Origin: PALSA-911 sp963743035
GTDB taxonomy: Bacteria > Pseudomonadota > Alphaproteobacteria > Acetobacterales > Acetobacteraceae
DNA: 64,000 bases
Reading direction: 5' to 3'
Assembly: GCA_963743035.1 (NCBI GenBank)
Contig: CAVUOB010000001.1
Coordinates: forward strand, 434,001 to 498,000
Both the position numbers and the translations under genes were made by a program. Under the pieces are notes generated by a model. That model searched no databases. It saw only the letters and a program-made list of their open reading frames with translations, and was not told the origin of the DNA. Each line of letters begins with the position of its first letter. Within the stretch, counting starts at the first letter, position 1. Positions 1-8,682 of this stretch are shown here, one piece after another.

Positions 1-226
1 GCAGGCCATAGGCCGCCATGCCCACCGCCGCGCCGACTATGCCGGATTCATTGATCGGCGCATCGAAGCAGCGGCTCTTGCCGTATTTCGCCTGCAGGCC
101 CTGGGTGCAGCGAAACACGCCGCCGAAGAACCCCACATCCTCGCCGAACACGACGACGTTCTCATCGCGCCCCATCATCACGTCCATGGCGTCGCGAATG
201 GCCTCGATCATGGTTTTGCGCGGCAT
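1..226 (-). CDS. 2-oxoacid dehydrogenase E1 beta subunit, N-terminal part only
   Basis: About 75 residues are visible before the gene leaves the window at its left edge. The ATG at 226 lies four bases after the stop of the E1 alpha gene, so the two are translationally linked. The visible protein has the standard start of transketolase-like E1 beta chains: an early EAIRDAMD helix, then VVVFGEDVGFFGGVF and the INESGIVGAAVG segment that forms part of the cofactor-side interface. With E1 alpha it would make the thiamine-diphosphate E1 component of a branched-chain 2-oxoacid dehydrogenase. Substrate choice is inferred from the partner; E2 and E3 would lie outside the window. Confidence 0.85.
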   Translation of the reverse strand, partial: MPRKTMIEAIRDAMDVMMGRDENVVVFGEDVGFFGGVFRCTQGLQAKYGKSRCFDAPINESGIVGAAVGMAAYGL

Positions 227-229
227 GGC

Positions 230-1462
230 TCACACTCCGGCCTGCTGGCGTTGCCGGCGCAGATGCGGCGGCATCTGCGCATAGACATCCTCGAACATGT
301 CGCGCACCGAGGGCTGGCCCCCCGAATGCAGGGTGCCGTGGCTTTCCGCCTCCTTCTGCGCGGCGATCACGGTATCGAGGATTTCCGCTTCCGCCTGCCG
401 GTGGCGCTCTTCCGACCAGACGCCGCGCGCGATCAGGTGATTCTTCAGCCGGATCACAGGATCGCCGAGCGGCCAGGCATCGGACTCGGCCTTCGGCCGG
501 TAGGCGGCCGGATCGTCGGAGGTGGAATGCGCGCCCACGCGATAGGTGACATACTCAACAAGCGTCGGGCCGAGATTGCGCCGCGCCCGCTCGACCGCCC
601 AGGCCGCCACCGCATGCACGGCGAGGTAGTCGTTGCCATCGACCCGCAGCGCGGGAATGCCGAAGCCGATACCGCGGGCCGCGAAGGTGCCAGAGCCGCC
701 GCGGGCGATGCCCTGGAACGTCGAGATCGCCCATTGGTTGTTGACAATATTGAGCACCACCGGCGCTTTGTAGGTGGAGGCGAACACCAGGGCCGCGTGA
801 AAATCGGACTCGGCGGTGGCGCCATCGCCGATCCACCCGGCGGCGATCTTGGTGTCGTGCTTGATCGCGGACGCCATGGCCCAGCCGACCGCCTGGATGT
901 ACTGGGTCGCCAGGTTGCCGGAAAGCGAAAAGAACCCGTCCTGCCTGGAAGAATACAGCACGGGCATCTGCCGGCCCTTCAGCGGATCGCGCTCGTTGGA
1001 ATAGATCTGGCACATCATGTCTTCCAGGGGATGGCCGGCGGCGATCAGCAATCCTGCCTGGCGATAGGTGGGAAAATTCATGTCGCCCGGCAGCAGCGCC
1101 TTGCGAAACGCGCAGCTGACCGCCTCCTCGCCCATGTGCTGCATGTAGAATGAGGTCTTGCCCTGCCGCTGCGCCATCACCATCCGCGCGTCGAAGGCGC
1201 GCAGGATCATCATGTGGCGCAGCCCCTCGCGCAGTTCCTCGTCGCTCAGCAGCCCCGCCCAGGGCCCCACCGCCTCGCCGTCGCGGTCGAGCACACGGAT
1301 GATGGAAAAGGCGAGATCTCGAATCAATTCCGGATCGGCATCCACCGGTGGCCGCGCGACCGATCCGGCGCTTGGAATCCGAACGCTGGAAAAATCAGGC
1401 ACACCGCCAGGCCGGACCGCCGGTTCCGGCACATGCAGACTCAGGGGGGCATCATCGGTCAT
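230..1462 (-). CDS. bkdA1: Branched-chain 2-oxoacid dehydrogenase E1 alpha subunit
   Basis: A 410-residue thiamine-diphosphate-dependent E1 alpha chain that would decarboxylate 2-oxoisovalerate-type acids from valine, leucine and isoleucine. The ThDP motif is clear: GDGATAESDFHAAL followed by IVNNQWAIST around residues 205-240, with QGIARGGSGTFAARG after it. The roughly 50-residue extension before the core, and the total length, match the BkdA1 type rather than the shorter pyruvate dehydrogenase alpha chains. The RVGAHSTSDDPAAYR segment is the conserved loop carrying the phosphorylatable serine in eukaryotic homologues. The ATG at 1462 has a GGGAGA about nine bases upstream. The beta subunit follows after a three-base gap. 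Confidence 0.85.
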   Translation of the reverse strand: MTDDAPLSLHVPEPAVRPGGVPDFSSVRIPSAGSVARPPVDADPELIRDLAFSIIRVLDRDGEAVGPWAGLLSDEELREGLRHMMILRAFDARMVMAQRQGKTSFYMQHMGEEAVSCAFRKALLPGDMNFPTYRQAGLLIAAGHPLEDMMCQIYSNERDPLKGRQMPVLYSSRQDGFFSLSGNLATQYIQAVGWAMASAIKHDTKIAAGWIGDGATAESDFHAALVFASTYKAPVVLNIVNNQWAISTFQGIARGGSGTFAARGIGFGIPALRVDGNDYLAVHAVAAWAVERARRNLGPTLVEYVTYRVGAHSTSDDPAAYRPKAESDAWPLGDPVIRLKNHLIARGVWSEERHRQAEAEILDTVIAAQKEAESHGTLHSGGQPSVRDMFEDVYAQMPPHLRRQRQQAGV

Positions 1463-1524
1463 GTCGTGCCGTCTCCCGTTTGCGTCCTGTCACGCAGGAC
1501 ATTCCATCCCGCAGGGCGAGGTGG

Positions 1525-3138
1525 TCAGGTCTGGATCCGGCCATCGCGGACCCACTGGCGCAGCATGTCCTTCTGCACCTTGCCGGTCGGCCCGTGCGGA
1601 AACTCGGGCGTGAAGGCGATGCAGTCGGGCAGCCACCATTTGGGCATCAACGCGGTCAGATGCTCCCGCAACGCCTCGGCGGTAACGCTCGTTCCCGCGC
1701 GCGGCACGACGATCAGCAGCGGGCGTTCCTGCCAGCGCGGATGCGGCATCGCCAGAACGGCGGCTTCCTGCACCGCCGCGTGCCGGCAGGCCGCTTCCTC
1801 CAGCGCCTGGGAGGAAATCCATTCGCCGCCGGACTTGATCACGTCCTTGGCGCGATCGACGATATACAGCGTGTTGTCGGGCTCGATCACCGCGACATCG
1901 CCGGTGTTCATCCAGCCATCCCCGGTCTCTGCCCGCGCATCCGGACGGCGGAAATAGCCGCCGGCGATCCAGTGCCCGCGTGCCTGCAGGTGGCCCGGGG
2001 TCTTGCCGTCGCGCGGCAGGGCGACGCCGGCATCGTCGACGAGCCGGATCTCGTTGCCATAGGCCGGCTTGCCCTGCGTGCGCATGGCGGCGATCGCGGC
2101 ATCGCCCTGCGCATGCCGGCTGGTGAAGGAGAAAGTGGCGCCGTGCGTGGTTTCGGTCATGCCCCAGGCGTGATGCGTGCGCACGTTATGCTCGCGCAGA
2201 TAGCTCTCGATCATCGCGGCGGGCGGCGCGATGCCGCCGGTGAACAGGCGGTTCAGCTCGCCGAAGCCCTGGCCGGTGCCGCGGCAATGTTCCAGCATGT
2301 CCATCCAGATCGTCGGCACCGCCGGGCCCACGGTGATGCCTTCCCGCAGCACCAGGCCGTGCAGGAATTCGGTGTCCATGCGCCGGCCCGGCATGACCAG
2401 CCTGGCGCCATACATCGGCGCCAGGAACGGGATCCCCCAGCCGTTGCAATGGAAGAAGCCGGGCAGGGCGAGGATCGCGTCATCCGCCGACAATGCCCAG
2501 GCATTGCCGCCGCCGGTGGACAGCGCCGACAGCACCGTGCCGCGATGGCTGTACAGCGCGCCCTTCGGCACGCCGGTGGTGCCGGAGGTGAAGCAGAGCG
2601 CGCAGGCCGTGCGCTCATCCAGCGCCGGCCAGGCAAAGCCTGCATCGCCGGCGTCGATCAGGTCTTCATAGCATTCGATGTTCGGCAGGCTCGTCGCCGG
2701 CATCCGGTCGCGCGCGGCCATGACGACGAAGCGCTCGACATGCTCCAGTCGCGCCAGCACCTGTTCCGCCAGCGCGACCGTGTCGGGGTCGATGAACAAG
2801 GTGCGGTAGCCGGTGAAATTGATCGTGTAGACGATCTGCGCCGGCGCCAGGCGCGGGTTCGCGGTGTGCAGCACGGCCCCGATGCCGCTGGCGGCGTAGA
2901 ACAATTCCAGATGCCGGTGCGTGTTCCAGGCCAGCGAGCCGACGAAGCCCTCCGGCCCCAGGCCCTCGCCGGCGAGCACGGATGCCAGCCGTCGCGCCCG
3001 GGCCGCCACCTGCCGATAATCGGTGCGGGTTTCCTCCCCCTGGTTGTGGGAGACCACGGGAACCCCGGCAAAATTCGCCGCCGCGTGCTCCAGCACGGTG
3101 GAAAGGATCAGCGGGTAGTCCTGATTCAGGCCTTGCAT
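1525..3138 (-). CDS. AMP-forming acyl-CoA synthetase (fatty-acid/aryl-CoA ligase family)
   Basis: A 537-residue member of the AMP-binding adenylate-forming family, expected to activate a carboxylic acid to its CoA thioester using ATP. The P-loop-like motif CFTSGTTGVPKG is near residues 182-193, WGMTETTHG (A5) lies near 330, NTGDVAVIEPDNTLYIVDR (A7-A8) follows, and the C-terminal GKVQKD lysine motif is intact. It resembles the long-chain or medium-chain ligase branch. A longer frame extends upstream, but the family N terminus (MQGLNQDYPLILSTVLEHAA) and the close paralogue at 31538-33191 support the ATG at 3138; no strong Shine-Dalgarno is visible. It is divergent from the SDR gene at 3223, with an 84-base shared promoter region. 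The substrate is unknown. Confidence 0.85.
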   Translation of the reverse strand: MQGLNQDYPLILSTVLEHAAANFAGVPVVSHNQGEETRTDYRQVAARARRLASVLAGEGLGPEGFVGSLAWNTHRHLELFYAASGIGAVLHTANPRLAPAQIVYTINFTGYRTLFIDPDTVALAEQVLARLEHVERFVVMAARDRMPATSLPNIECYEDLIDAGDAGFAWPALDERTACALCFTSGTTGVPKGALYSHRGTVLSALSTGGGNAWALSADDAILALPGFFHCNGWGIPFLAPMYGARLVMPGRRMDTEFLHGLVLREGITVGPAVPTIWMDMLEHCRGTGQGFGELNRLFTGGIAPPAAMIESYLREHNVRTHHAWGMTETTHGATFSFTSRHAQGDAAIAAMRTQGKPAYGNEIRLVDDAGVALPRDGKTPGHLQARGHWIAGGYFRRPDARAETGDGWMNTGDVAVIEPDNTLYIVDRAKDVIKSGGEWISSQALEEAACRHAAVQEAAVLAMPHPRWQERPLLIVVPRAGTSVTAEALREHLTALMPKWWLPDCIAFTPEFPHGPTGKVQKDMLRQWVRDGRIQT

Positions 3139-3222
3139 GGAGGTTGCCGCCGCGGCTCGTTTTTCTTCTGCCCCAGGCTGTGCCAGCGTGTCGGGAAAAT
3201 CAACCGCTGAAGGAGACACCAG

Positions 3223-4137
3223 GTGGCAGGCATGTTGGACGGCAAGGTGATCGTGGTCACCGGCGCGGGCGGCGGCATCGGGCGGGAGATCGCCATCATG
3301 ATGGCCGATGCCGGGGCCAGCGTGATCATCAACGATATCGGCGCCTCGCTCTCCGGCGAGGGCCAGTCCGGCACGCCGGCCGAGCAGACCAGGACGATCA
3401 TCACCCAGCGCGGCGGAAGGGCGGAGATCAGCACGGATTCGGTGGCCGGCTGGGAGTCGGCGCGCCGCATCATCCAGTCCGCGCTCGATCATTTCGGCCG
3501 CATCGATGGCGTGGTGAACAATGCCGGGGTGCTGCGCGACGGGATCTTCCACCGCATGTCCGCGGATGACTGGAACACGGTGGTGAATGTCCATCTCGGC
3601 GGCTGCTTCTATACCTCGCGCGCCGCCGCCGAGCATTTCCGCAAGCAGGAAAGCGGCGCCCTCGTGCACATCACCTCCACCTCCGGCCTGATCGGCAATG
3701 TCGGCCAGGCGAACTATGCCGCGGCGAAGCTGGGGATCACCGCGCTGTCGAAATCCATCGCCCTGGACATGCAGCGCTACAACGTCCGCTCCAACTGCCT
3801 GTCGCCCTGGGCCTGGAGCCGGATGACCAATTCCATCCCGTCGGCCACGCCGGAACAGAAGCTCATGGTCGAGAAGCTGCGCGCGATGGGGCCGGAGAAG
3901 AACGCGCCGCTGGCCGTCGCGCTGATGTCGGATGCGGCGAAGGACGTCAGCGGCCAGGTCTTCGGCACCCGGATGAACGAGCTTTATTTGTTCTCCTCCG
4001 CCCGCCCGATCCGTTCGGTGCACCACCACGGCGGCTGGACGCCGGAACAGATCGCCGAGATCGCGCTGCCGGCGCTCCGCGGCGCCTTCATGCCGCTGGA
4101 CACGTCGGAAGACGCCTTCGGGTGGGATCCGGTGTGA
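3223..4137 (+). CDS. Short-chain dehydrogenase/reductase, 3-hydroxyacyl-CoA dehydrogenase-like
   Basis: A 304-residue NAD(P)-dependent SDR. The TGAGGGIG nucleotide-binding motif is at residues 13-20, NNAG at 99-102, the catalytic serine near 152-154 and YAAAK at 165-169, so the catalytic triad is intact. The extra 40-50 residues at the C terminus and overall sequence resemble the dehydrogenase part of peroxisomal-type multifunctional enzymes, which oxidise 3-hydroxyacyl-CoA. The start is a GTG at 3223 with AAGGAG seven bases upstream; an in-frame ATG three codons later is the alternative. It heads a rightward group (SDR, cupin, dioxygenase, solute-binding protein) and is divergent from an acyl-CoA ligase, which fits use on the same CoA-linked substrate. 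Confidence 0.85.
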   Translation: MAGMLDGKVIVVTGAGGGIGREIAIMMADAGASVIINDIGASLSGEGQSGTPAEQTRTIITQRGGRAEISTDSVAGWESARRIIQSALDHFGRIDGVVNNAGVLRDGIFHRMSADDWNTVVNVHLGGCFYTSRAAAEHFRKQESGALVHITSTSGLIGNVGQANYAAAKLGITALSKSIALDMQRYNVRSNCLSPWAWSRMTNSIPSATPEQKLMVEKLRAMGPEKNAPLAVALMSDAAKDVSGQVFGTRMNELYLFSSARPIRSVHHHGGWTPEQIAEIALPALRGAFMPLDTSEDAFGWDPV

Positions 4138-4161
4138 TCCGGATATCCTTGGGGAGGTGAT

Positions 4162-4177
4162 TCAATCAAACGATTGA
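4162..4177. promoter_or_regulatory. Inverted repeat upstream of the cupin gene
   Basis: TCAATC-AAAC-GATTGA is a perfect 6-bp inverted repeat in the 128-base gap between the SDR stop and the cupin start. Its half-site extends to GGTCAATCG on the minus strand. The same GGTCAATC core occurs twice more just before the dioxygenase gene at 5274. A regulator site is an inference. Confidence 0.35.
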
Positions 4178-4265
4178 CCTAATCCGGTCATCACGATACG
4201 GTGCTCCCAAGCCGGGAAAAATGCCTGCCAGGAATCGGCAGGCAGGCCGGCGCGGGAGGACTGCA

Positions 4266-5222
4266 ATGGACGAAGATCCACGTCCCACAAGCATCGCCGA
4301 ACTGCCGGCGCAGCGGGCCGCCGCCCCCGGAACGGAGGCGGAAGCCCGCGGCCGGTTCTTCAACACCGGCAACGCCTTCAATGTGCAGTTGCCGCCGGTG
4401 CCCGACCATATCTTTACCGAAGAGCCTGTCCTGGCCCTGGATCCGGCTGCGCCGACCGGGCTGATCGCGTGCGACATTTCTGCCGTGCTCGGCTGTTCGT
4501 TTCCGGCGACGACGCCGCTGGTGCTGATCCGCTATGCGCGGATCCGCGCCGGCGAAAGCCTGCGAACCGAGTTCAACGCCAGCGGCGTGCTGGTCTACGT
4601 GATCTCCGGCGCGGGCAGCACCGATTGCGGCGAGGAACGTGTGGAATGGAGTGCCGGGGACGTCCTGGTGCTGCCCGGCGGCGTCGCGCAAACGCACCAG
4701 GCGGCCGGGGCGGATGCGGTGCTCTGGATTGCCACCAACGAGCCGCAGCTGGCCTTCGAAAACCTGCGCGCGCCCGCGCCCGGGCAGGCGCCGACGGAGC
4801 TGGTGCATTACCGCGCCGAGGAGATCGCCCGGCAGATCGCGCTGCTGTACGACGTCGGCCGCAACGAGCAGATTGCCGGGTCCGCGCTGATCTTCTCCTC
4901 GCAGGGCCAGGAAAACACCCGCAACATCCTGCCGACGCTGACCCTGGCGATGAACTCGCTTCCGGGTGGGGCGGTGCAGCGGCCGCATCGGCACAACGCC
5001 GTGGCGGTGAGCCTGATCATCCGGGGCGAGCGCTGCTACTCGGTCATGGACGGGCGGCGGAAGGATTGGGCGCCCTGGGCGACCACCATCACGCCGCCGG
5101 TGTCGGTGCATTCGCATCATAACGCCGGCAACGAGCAGGCGCTGTTCCTGATCGTCCAGGATGGCGGGATTTTCTACCACACGCGGGCCATGGGCTTCGA
5201 GTTCGCCGAGCAGCCAGCCTGA
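4266..5222 (+). CDS. Bicupin protein, gentisate 1,2-dioxygenase-like
   Basis: A 318-residue protein with two cupin barrels. The first barrel (about residues 75-160) has lost the metal-binding histidines. The second keeps PHRHN near residue 240 and HSHHN near 285, giving the His set of an Fe(II)-type cupin. The pattern resembles gentisate or 1-hydroxy-2-naphthoate ring-cleaving dioxygenases, which are also bicupins, though those usually bind metal in the first barrel, so the exact reaction is open. The ATG at 4266 has GGGAGGA five bases upstream; the frame is open further left but that region has no ribosome site. It sits between an SDR and a TauD-type dioxygenase on the same strand. Confidence 0.7.
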   Translation: MDEDPRPTSIAELPAQRAAAPGTEAEARGRFFNTGNAFNVQLPPVPDHIFTEEPVLALDPAAPTGLIACDISAVLGCSFPATTPLVLIRYARIRAGESLRTEFNASGVLVYVISGAGSTDCGEERVEWSAGDVLVLPGGVAQTHQAAGADAVLWIATNEPQLAFENLRAPAPGQAPTELVHYRAEEIARQIALLYDVGRNEQIAGSALIFSSQGQENTRNILPTLTLAMNSLPGGAVQRPHRHNAVAVSLIIRGERCYSVMDGRRKDWAPWATTITPPVSVHSHHNAGNEQALFLIVQDGGIFYHTRAMGFEFAEQPA

Positions 5223-5227
5223 CGACC

Positions 5228-5255
5228 GGTCAATCATACGGCGGGTCAATCATAC
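5228..5255 (+). repeat. Two direct copies of GGTCAATCATAC, 16-bp period
   Basis: The 12-mer GGTCAATCATAC occurs at 5228-5239 and again at 5244-5255, in the 51-base gap between the cupin stop and the dioxygenase start. It may be a tandem operator or a simple local duplication. The core GGTCAATC is shared with the inverted repeat at 4162-4177. Confidence 0.5.
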
Positions 5256-5273
5256 AGAACGGGAGGAACGACC

Positions 5274-6161
5274 ATGAGTGCCAACACGACGTCCTCACGA
5301 CTAACGGTTCGCAAGCTGCATCCGGCGCTGGGCGCGGAAGTGCGCGGCATCGACATGCGGAAGGAGTTGAGCCCGGAGCTGTTCCGGGAGCTGCACGACA
5401 TCTGGATGGAGCATCTGGTGCTGGTGTTCCCGGAGCAGCGCATCACCGATCAGGAACATGTGCGGTTCACGCGCTATTTCGGGGAGCCGGAGATCTTCCA
5501 TCAGAAGATCATCCGCTCCGAGCGCGTGCCGGAGATCTTCCGGGTGTCCAATGTCGATGACGACGGCATGCTGATGCCGCCGGATCACCCGACGGTGCAG
5601 CAGGTATCGCTGGCGCAGCTCTGGCACACCGACAGCAGCTATCGCCAGGTGCCCTGCACGGGGGCGCTGCTGCACGGCGTGGAGGTCAGCCGCACCGGCG
5701 GGGAGACGCAGTTCACCAACCTCTATCTGGTCTATGATCAGCTGCCGGAGGCGCTGAAGCGGCAGATCGAAGGGCGCCAGGCGCGGCATGATTTCGGCAA
5801 CATGCATAATCTGCGCGACCTGAAGCCGCTGACCGAGGAAGAGAAGGCGGCGATGCCCGCGGTATGGCAGCCGATGGTGCGCAAGCATCCGGTCACCGGG
5901 CGCAAATCGCTCTATATCAGCCCGATCTACAATGACGAAGTGGAAGGAATGGGCCAGGCCGAGGGCCAGCGCCTGATCGCCGAGCTGACCGCTTTCGCCG
6001 AGCAGCCGCAATTCGTCTATCGCCATCGCTGGGAAACCGATGACGTGCTGATGTGGGACAACCGCTGCACCATGCACCAGGTGACGCCGTTCGATCCGCG
6101 CGAACGCCGCGTGATGCACCGCACCACCATCGTCGGCACGGAACCCGTGCTGGCCGCCTGA
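5274..6161 (+). CDS. TauD/TfdA-family 2-oxoglutarate-dependent dioxygenase
   Basis: A 295-residue non-haem Fe(II) and 2-oxoglutarate-dependent oxygenase. The metal triad is visible as H118-x-D120 (LWHTDSS) and H268 (NRCTMHQ), with R279 eleven residues later for binding 2-oxoglutarate. The N-terminal LGAEVRGIDM motif is typical of the taurine/2,4-D dioxygenase family. These enzymes usually hydroxylate a substrate and so release sulfite, phenol or amine; the true substrate cannot be read from sequence. The ATG follows a GGGAGG about seven bases upstream. It is third in the rightward group that starts at 3223. Confidence 0.85.
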   Translation: MSANTTSSRLTVRKLHPALGAEVRGIDMRKELSPELFRELHDIWMEHLVLVFPEQRITDQEHVRFTRYFGEPEIFHQKIIRSERVPEIFRVSNVDDDGMLMPPDHPTVQQVSLAQLWHTDSSYRQVPCTGALLHGVEVSRTGGETQFTNLYLVYDQLPEALKRQIEGRQARHDFGNMHNLRDLKPLTEEEKAAMPAVWQPMVRKHPVTGRKSLYISPIYNDEVEGMGQAEGQRLIAELTAFAEQPQFVYRHRWETDDVLMWDNRCTMHQVTPFDPRERRVMHRTTIVGTEPVLAA

Positions 6162-6209
6162 CTTGGCTGAAACGGCGGCCGCCACGAGCCGCAGCAGGGG
6201 AAACGAAGA

Positions 6210-7431
6210 ATGAGCTGGATCACCCGCCGCGGCGCGCTGGGCGCGCTGGCTGCTGCCTCGCTTGCCAGGCCGGCTTTGGTTCGGGCGCAGGGCTCGTCCG
6301 TGCCGGTGCGGATCGGGTTGCTGAGCGACGTCGCCGGGCCCTACCGCCATATCGGCGGCCCCGGCAGCAAGGTCGCGGCGGAGCTGGCGGTGGCCGATTT
6401 CGGCGGCTCGGGTACTCGGCCGGCCGATCGAGGTGCTGCAGGCCGATGACCAGAACAAGGCGGATGTCGCCGGCGCGCTGGCGCGGGAATGGATCGACGA
6501 TCGCGGCGTCAATGTCCTGGCCGATGGCGCGGCCTCTTCCGCGGGCCTCGCCATCCAGCAGATCGCACGGGAGAAGAAGCGCATCTTCCTGATGAGCACG
6601 CCGACCTCGACCGCTTTCATCGGTAAGCAATGCTCGCCATACGGTTTCCAGTTCGCCTGCGACACCTACGCTCTGGCCAAGGGCACCGGCACCGAACTGG
6701 TGAAGGCCGGCGGCGATAGCTGGTTCTTCATCACCGCCGATTACGAATTCGGCTATTCCTTGCAGCGCGACACGGAGGAATTCGTCAAGCAGGCCGGCGG
6801 CAAGGTGCTGGGCAGCGCGCGCGCGCCGCTCGGCACCGCCGATTTCTCCAGCCTGCTGGTGCAGGCCCGCGCATCCGGCGCCAAGGTGATCGGGCTCGCC
6901 AATGCCGGCGCGGATTTGCAGAACTGCATCAAGCAGGCCGCCGAGTTCGGCATCGTCAAGGGCGGCCAGCGCCTGGCCACGCTGCTGATGATCATTCAGG
7001 ACGTGCTGTCGCTCGGGCAGGATGTCTGCCAGGGACTGGCGCTGACCAACTCGTTCTACTGGGACCTGTCGCCGGAATCCCGCGCCTGGACCGAGCGCTA
7101 TGTCGCACGCATGCAGATGCTGCCGAACGAATACAACGCCGGCGCCTATGCCGGCACATTCCACTGGCTGAAGGCGGTGAAGGCAGCCAATACGCTGGAT
7201 GCCGATGCGGTCGCCGCGAAGATGCGGGAAATGTCGCTGGACGATTTCTACAACAAGGGCGTGAAGCTGCAGCCCAACGGCTGCGTGCCGCACGCGATGC
7301 ATGTCTGGCAGGTGAAGCCCGCGTCGGAAGCCAGGCAAAAGGGCGACGTCTTCACCCGCATCAGCACGATCCCGTCCCCCGACGCCTACCCGCCGCCCGG
7401 GCTATTCGGCTGCCCGCTGGTGCCGGCGTAG
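6210..7431 (+). pseudogene. LivJ-type ABC transporter substrate-binding protein, frameshifted
   Basis: This reads as a periplasmic leucine/isoleucine/valine-binding-like protein of 406 residues if one base is removed. The N terminus has a Tat-like signal (TRRGALGALAAASLARPALVRAQ) and then VRIGLLSDVAGPYRHIGGPG, the family start. The frame breaks in the GGG at 6410-6412: dropping one G restores DFGGSVLGRPIEVLQADDQN, matching the intact paralogue at 35825. The rest (WFFITADYEFGYSLQRD, SGAKVIGLANAGAD) is family-standard to the end. It is either a young pseudogene or a sequencing error. No permease or ATPase gene is nearby. Confidence 0.8.
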
Positions 7432-7461
7432 GCCGGAGCCCTTTGGAAACCCCAATTATAA

Positions 7462-7475
7462 GGCGGGGCCCCGCC
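7462..7475. terminator. GC-rich palindrome between convergent genes
   Basis: GGCGGGGCCCCGCC is a perfect 14-bp palindrome in the 47-base gap between two convergent stop codons. It has no T-run, so a bidirectional terminator is plausible but not proven. Confidence 0.4.
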
Positions 7476-7478
7476 GCA

Positions 7479-8093
7479 TTATGCCGCCGTCCAGGTGAAT
7501 GGGGGGCCGCGTCTCGGCATCGTCTCGACGCGCGCTTCAGGTGGATTTGGCGCATGTTCTGAGACGGGTCTGAATACCGGAACCGCCCCGCCGACCGGGG
7601 CCGGCGCGGCCGGAACCTCCGGGGCGGGGGGCAGCGCCTCCTCCATCATCCCCACCGCACTGTGCTCCACCCAGGCCGCCCGCTCCGCCGCCGCCGCATC
7701 GGCCTCGATCTTCTCCCGCGCCGCCTGCAACCGCTGCAGCAGCCGCAGCGAGGATTTCCCTTCCCGCATCAGGCTCATCGCCTGCGCCCGGCATTTATGG
7801 GCCAGATCCGGCTCCCGCCGCTTCACCTGCGCCAGCCGCAAACAATCCATCGCCCACGCATCCGCCGCCACGAACTGCGCCGCCAACCGCCCCTCCGCCG
7901 CAGTCACCGGCAACAACGCCGCCACCGCCGCCATGGCCGCCCGATCCCGCCGCATTTCATCCGCCGGATCATCCGAAACCGGCGGCGGCAAAGCCCCCCG
8001 CAGGACGAATAGAATCTCCTGAAACGCCTCCCGAGGCAGCAAACGCGCCCAATCGGGTTGCACATCAGCCGGGACATCGTGCAAAGGGTTCAT
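7479..8093 (-). CDS. Hypothetical protein with Pro/Ala-rich tail
   Basis: A 204-residue protein with no recognised catalytic motif. The N-terminal 130 residues look helical and charged (REAFQEILFVLRGAL, DEMRRDRAAMAAVAALL, RAQAMSLMREGKSSLRLLQRLQAAREKIEAD), ending in a likely coiled coil. The last 70 residues are rich in proline and alanine and look disordered. There is no signal peptide or membrane segment. The style resembles short hypotheticals that recur in acetic-acid-bacteria genomes, often near mobile DNA. It stands alone on the minus strand. The function is unknown. Confidence 0.6.
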   Translation of the reverse strand: MNPLHDVPADVQPDWARLLPREAFQEILFVLRGALPPPVSDDPADEMRRDRAAMAAVAALLPVTAAEGRLAAQFVAADAWAMDCLRLAQVKRREPDLAHKCRAQAMSLMREGKSSLRLLQRLQAAREKIEADAAAAERAAWVEHSAVGMMEEALPPAPEVPAAPAPVGGAVPVFRPVSEHAPNPPEARVETMPRRGPPFTWTAA

Positions 8094-8140
8094 CCCGTTA
8101 GAATGCAGTCAACCTAACTAACTAGGCAACAAAAACGTAG

Positions 8141-8158
8141 GGCGGGTGCCAACCCGCC
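8141..8158. repeat. Short hairpin GGCGGGT-GCCA-ACCCGCC
   Basis: A perfect 7-bp stem with a 4-base loop, preceded by GTAG, in the upstream gap of the hypothetical gene. It resembles small intergenic palindromes scattered in many genomes. The remaining 8159-8682 gap (about 520 bases) has a further ATAGGATGGGTGAGCG element near 8286 but no supported gene. Confidence 0.45.
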
Positions 8159-8682
8159 AACGCAAGCCAAATCCCCCGCAAACCTCGCCCGCAAGCCCCG
8201 TCTCGACAAGGGCGGAAAGATTTGCCTTCGCGTCGCGCAAGTAGACTGTTTTCGCGGAAACGCTCCATGCCTCGATGTAGCAAGCATAGGATGGGTGAGC
8301 GGCGCTACCCTTCGCCTCAGGCGCCCGGCGACGCGCTCATTCAACATGTCTGCACGGGTCTCCGCCTGGCGGGATTGGTTGCGAAAACGAAAAATCACGT
8401 TGGCATTGTAAAGCCTCGGTGAAACGAACGGGCAGCGCGGATATTTCTTGCCGTTTCGTATTGGCAGGGCTTAGCCCTGTGCAAGGGAAGCGGTCGGCCA
8501 GCTTGGCATGACAAAGGGGAAGGGATGGTTCGGAATTACGGATCATGGGCACCGTCGGTCGTTACCGAGGCAATGGGGCCGGAGAGGCATTGGTCATCCG
8601 GAGAATGAGGGAGCGCCCGTATTAGCCCGGCACCGGGGTCGAAGCCGGGAATCACGCACCAGGGCTCCGCTCCGGGATACGC

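Noticed and set aside
1348..3210. A 620-codon plus-strand frame
   Set aside because: It is antisense to the acyl-CoA ligase and has the Arg/His/Ala-rich composition of a shadow frame.
8159..8682. Possible small RNA or tRNA in the gap
   Set aside because: No cloverleaf, TPsiC-like motif or strong promoter-terminator pair was seen.
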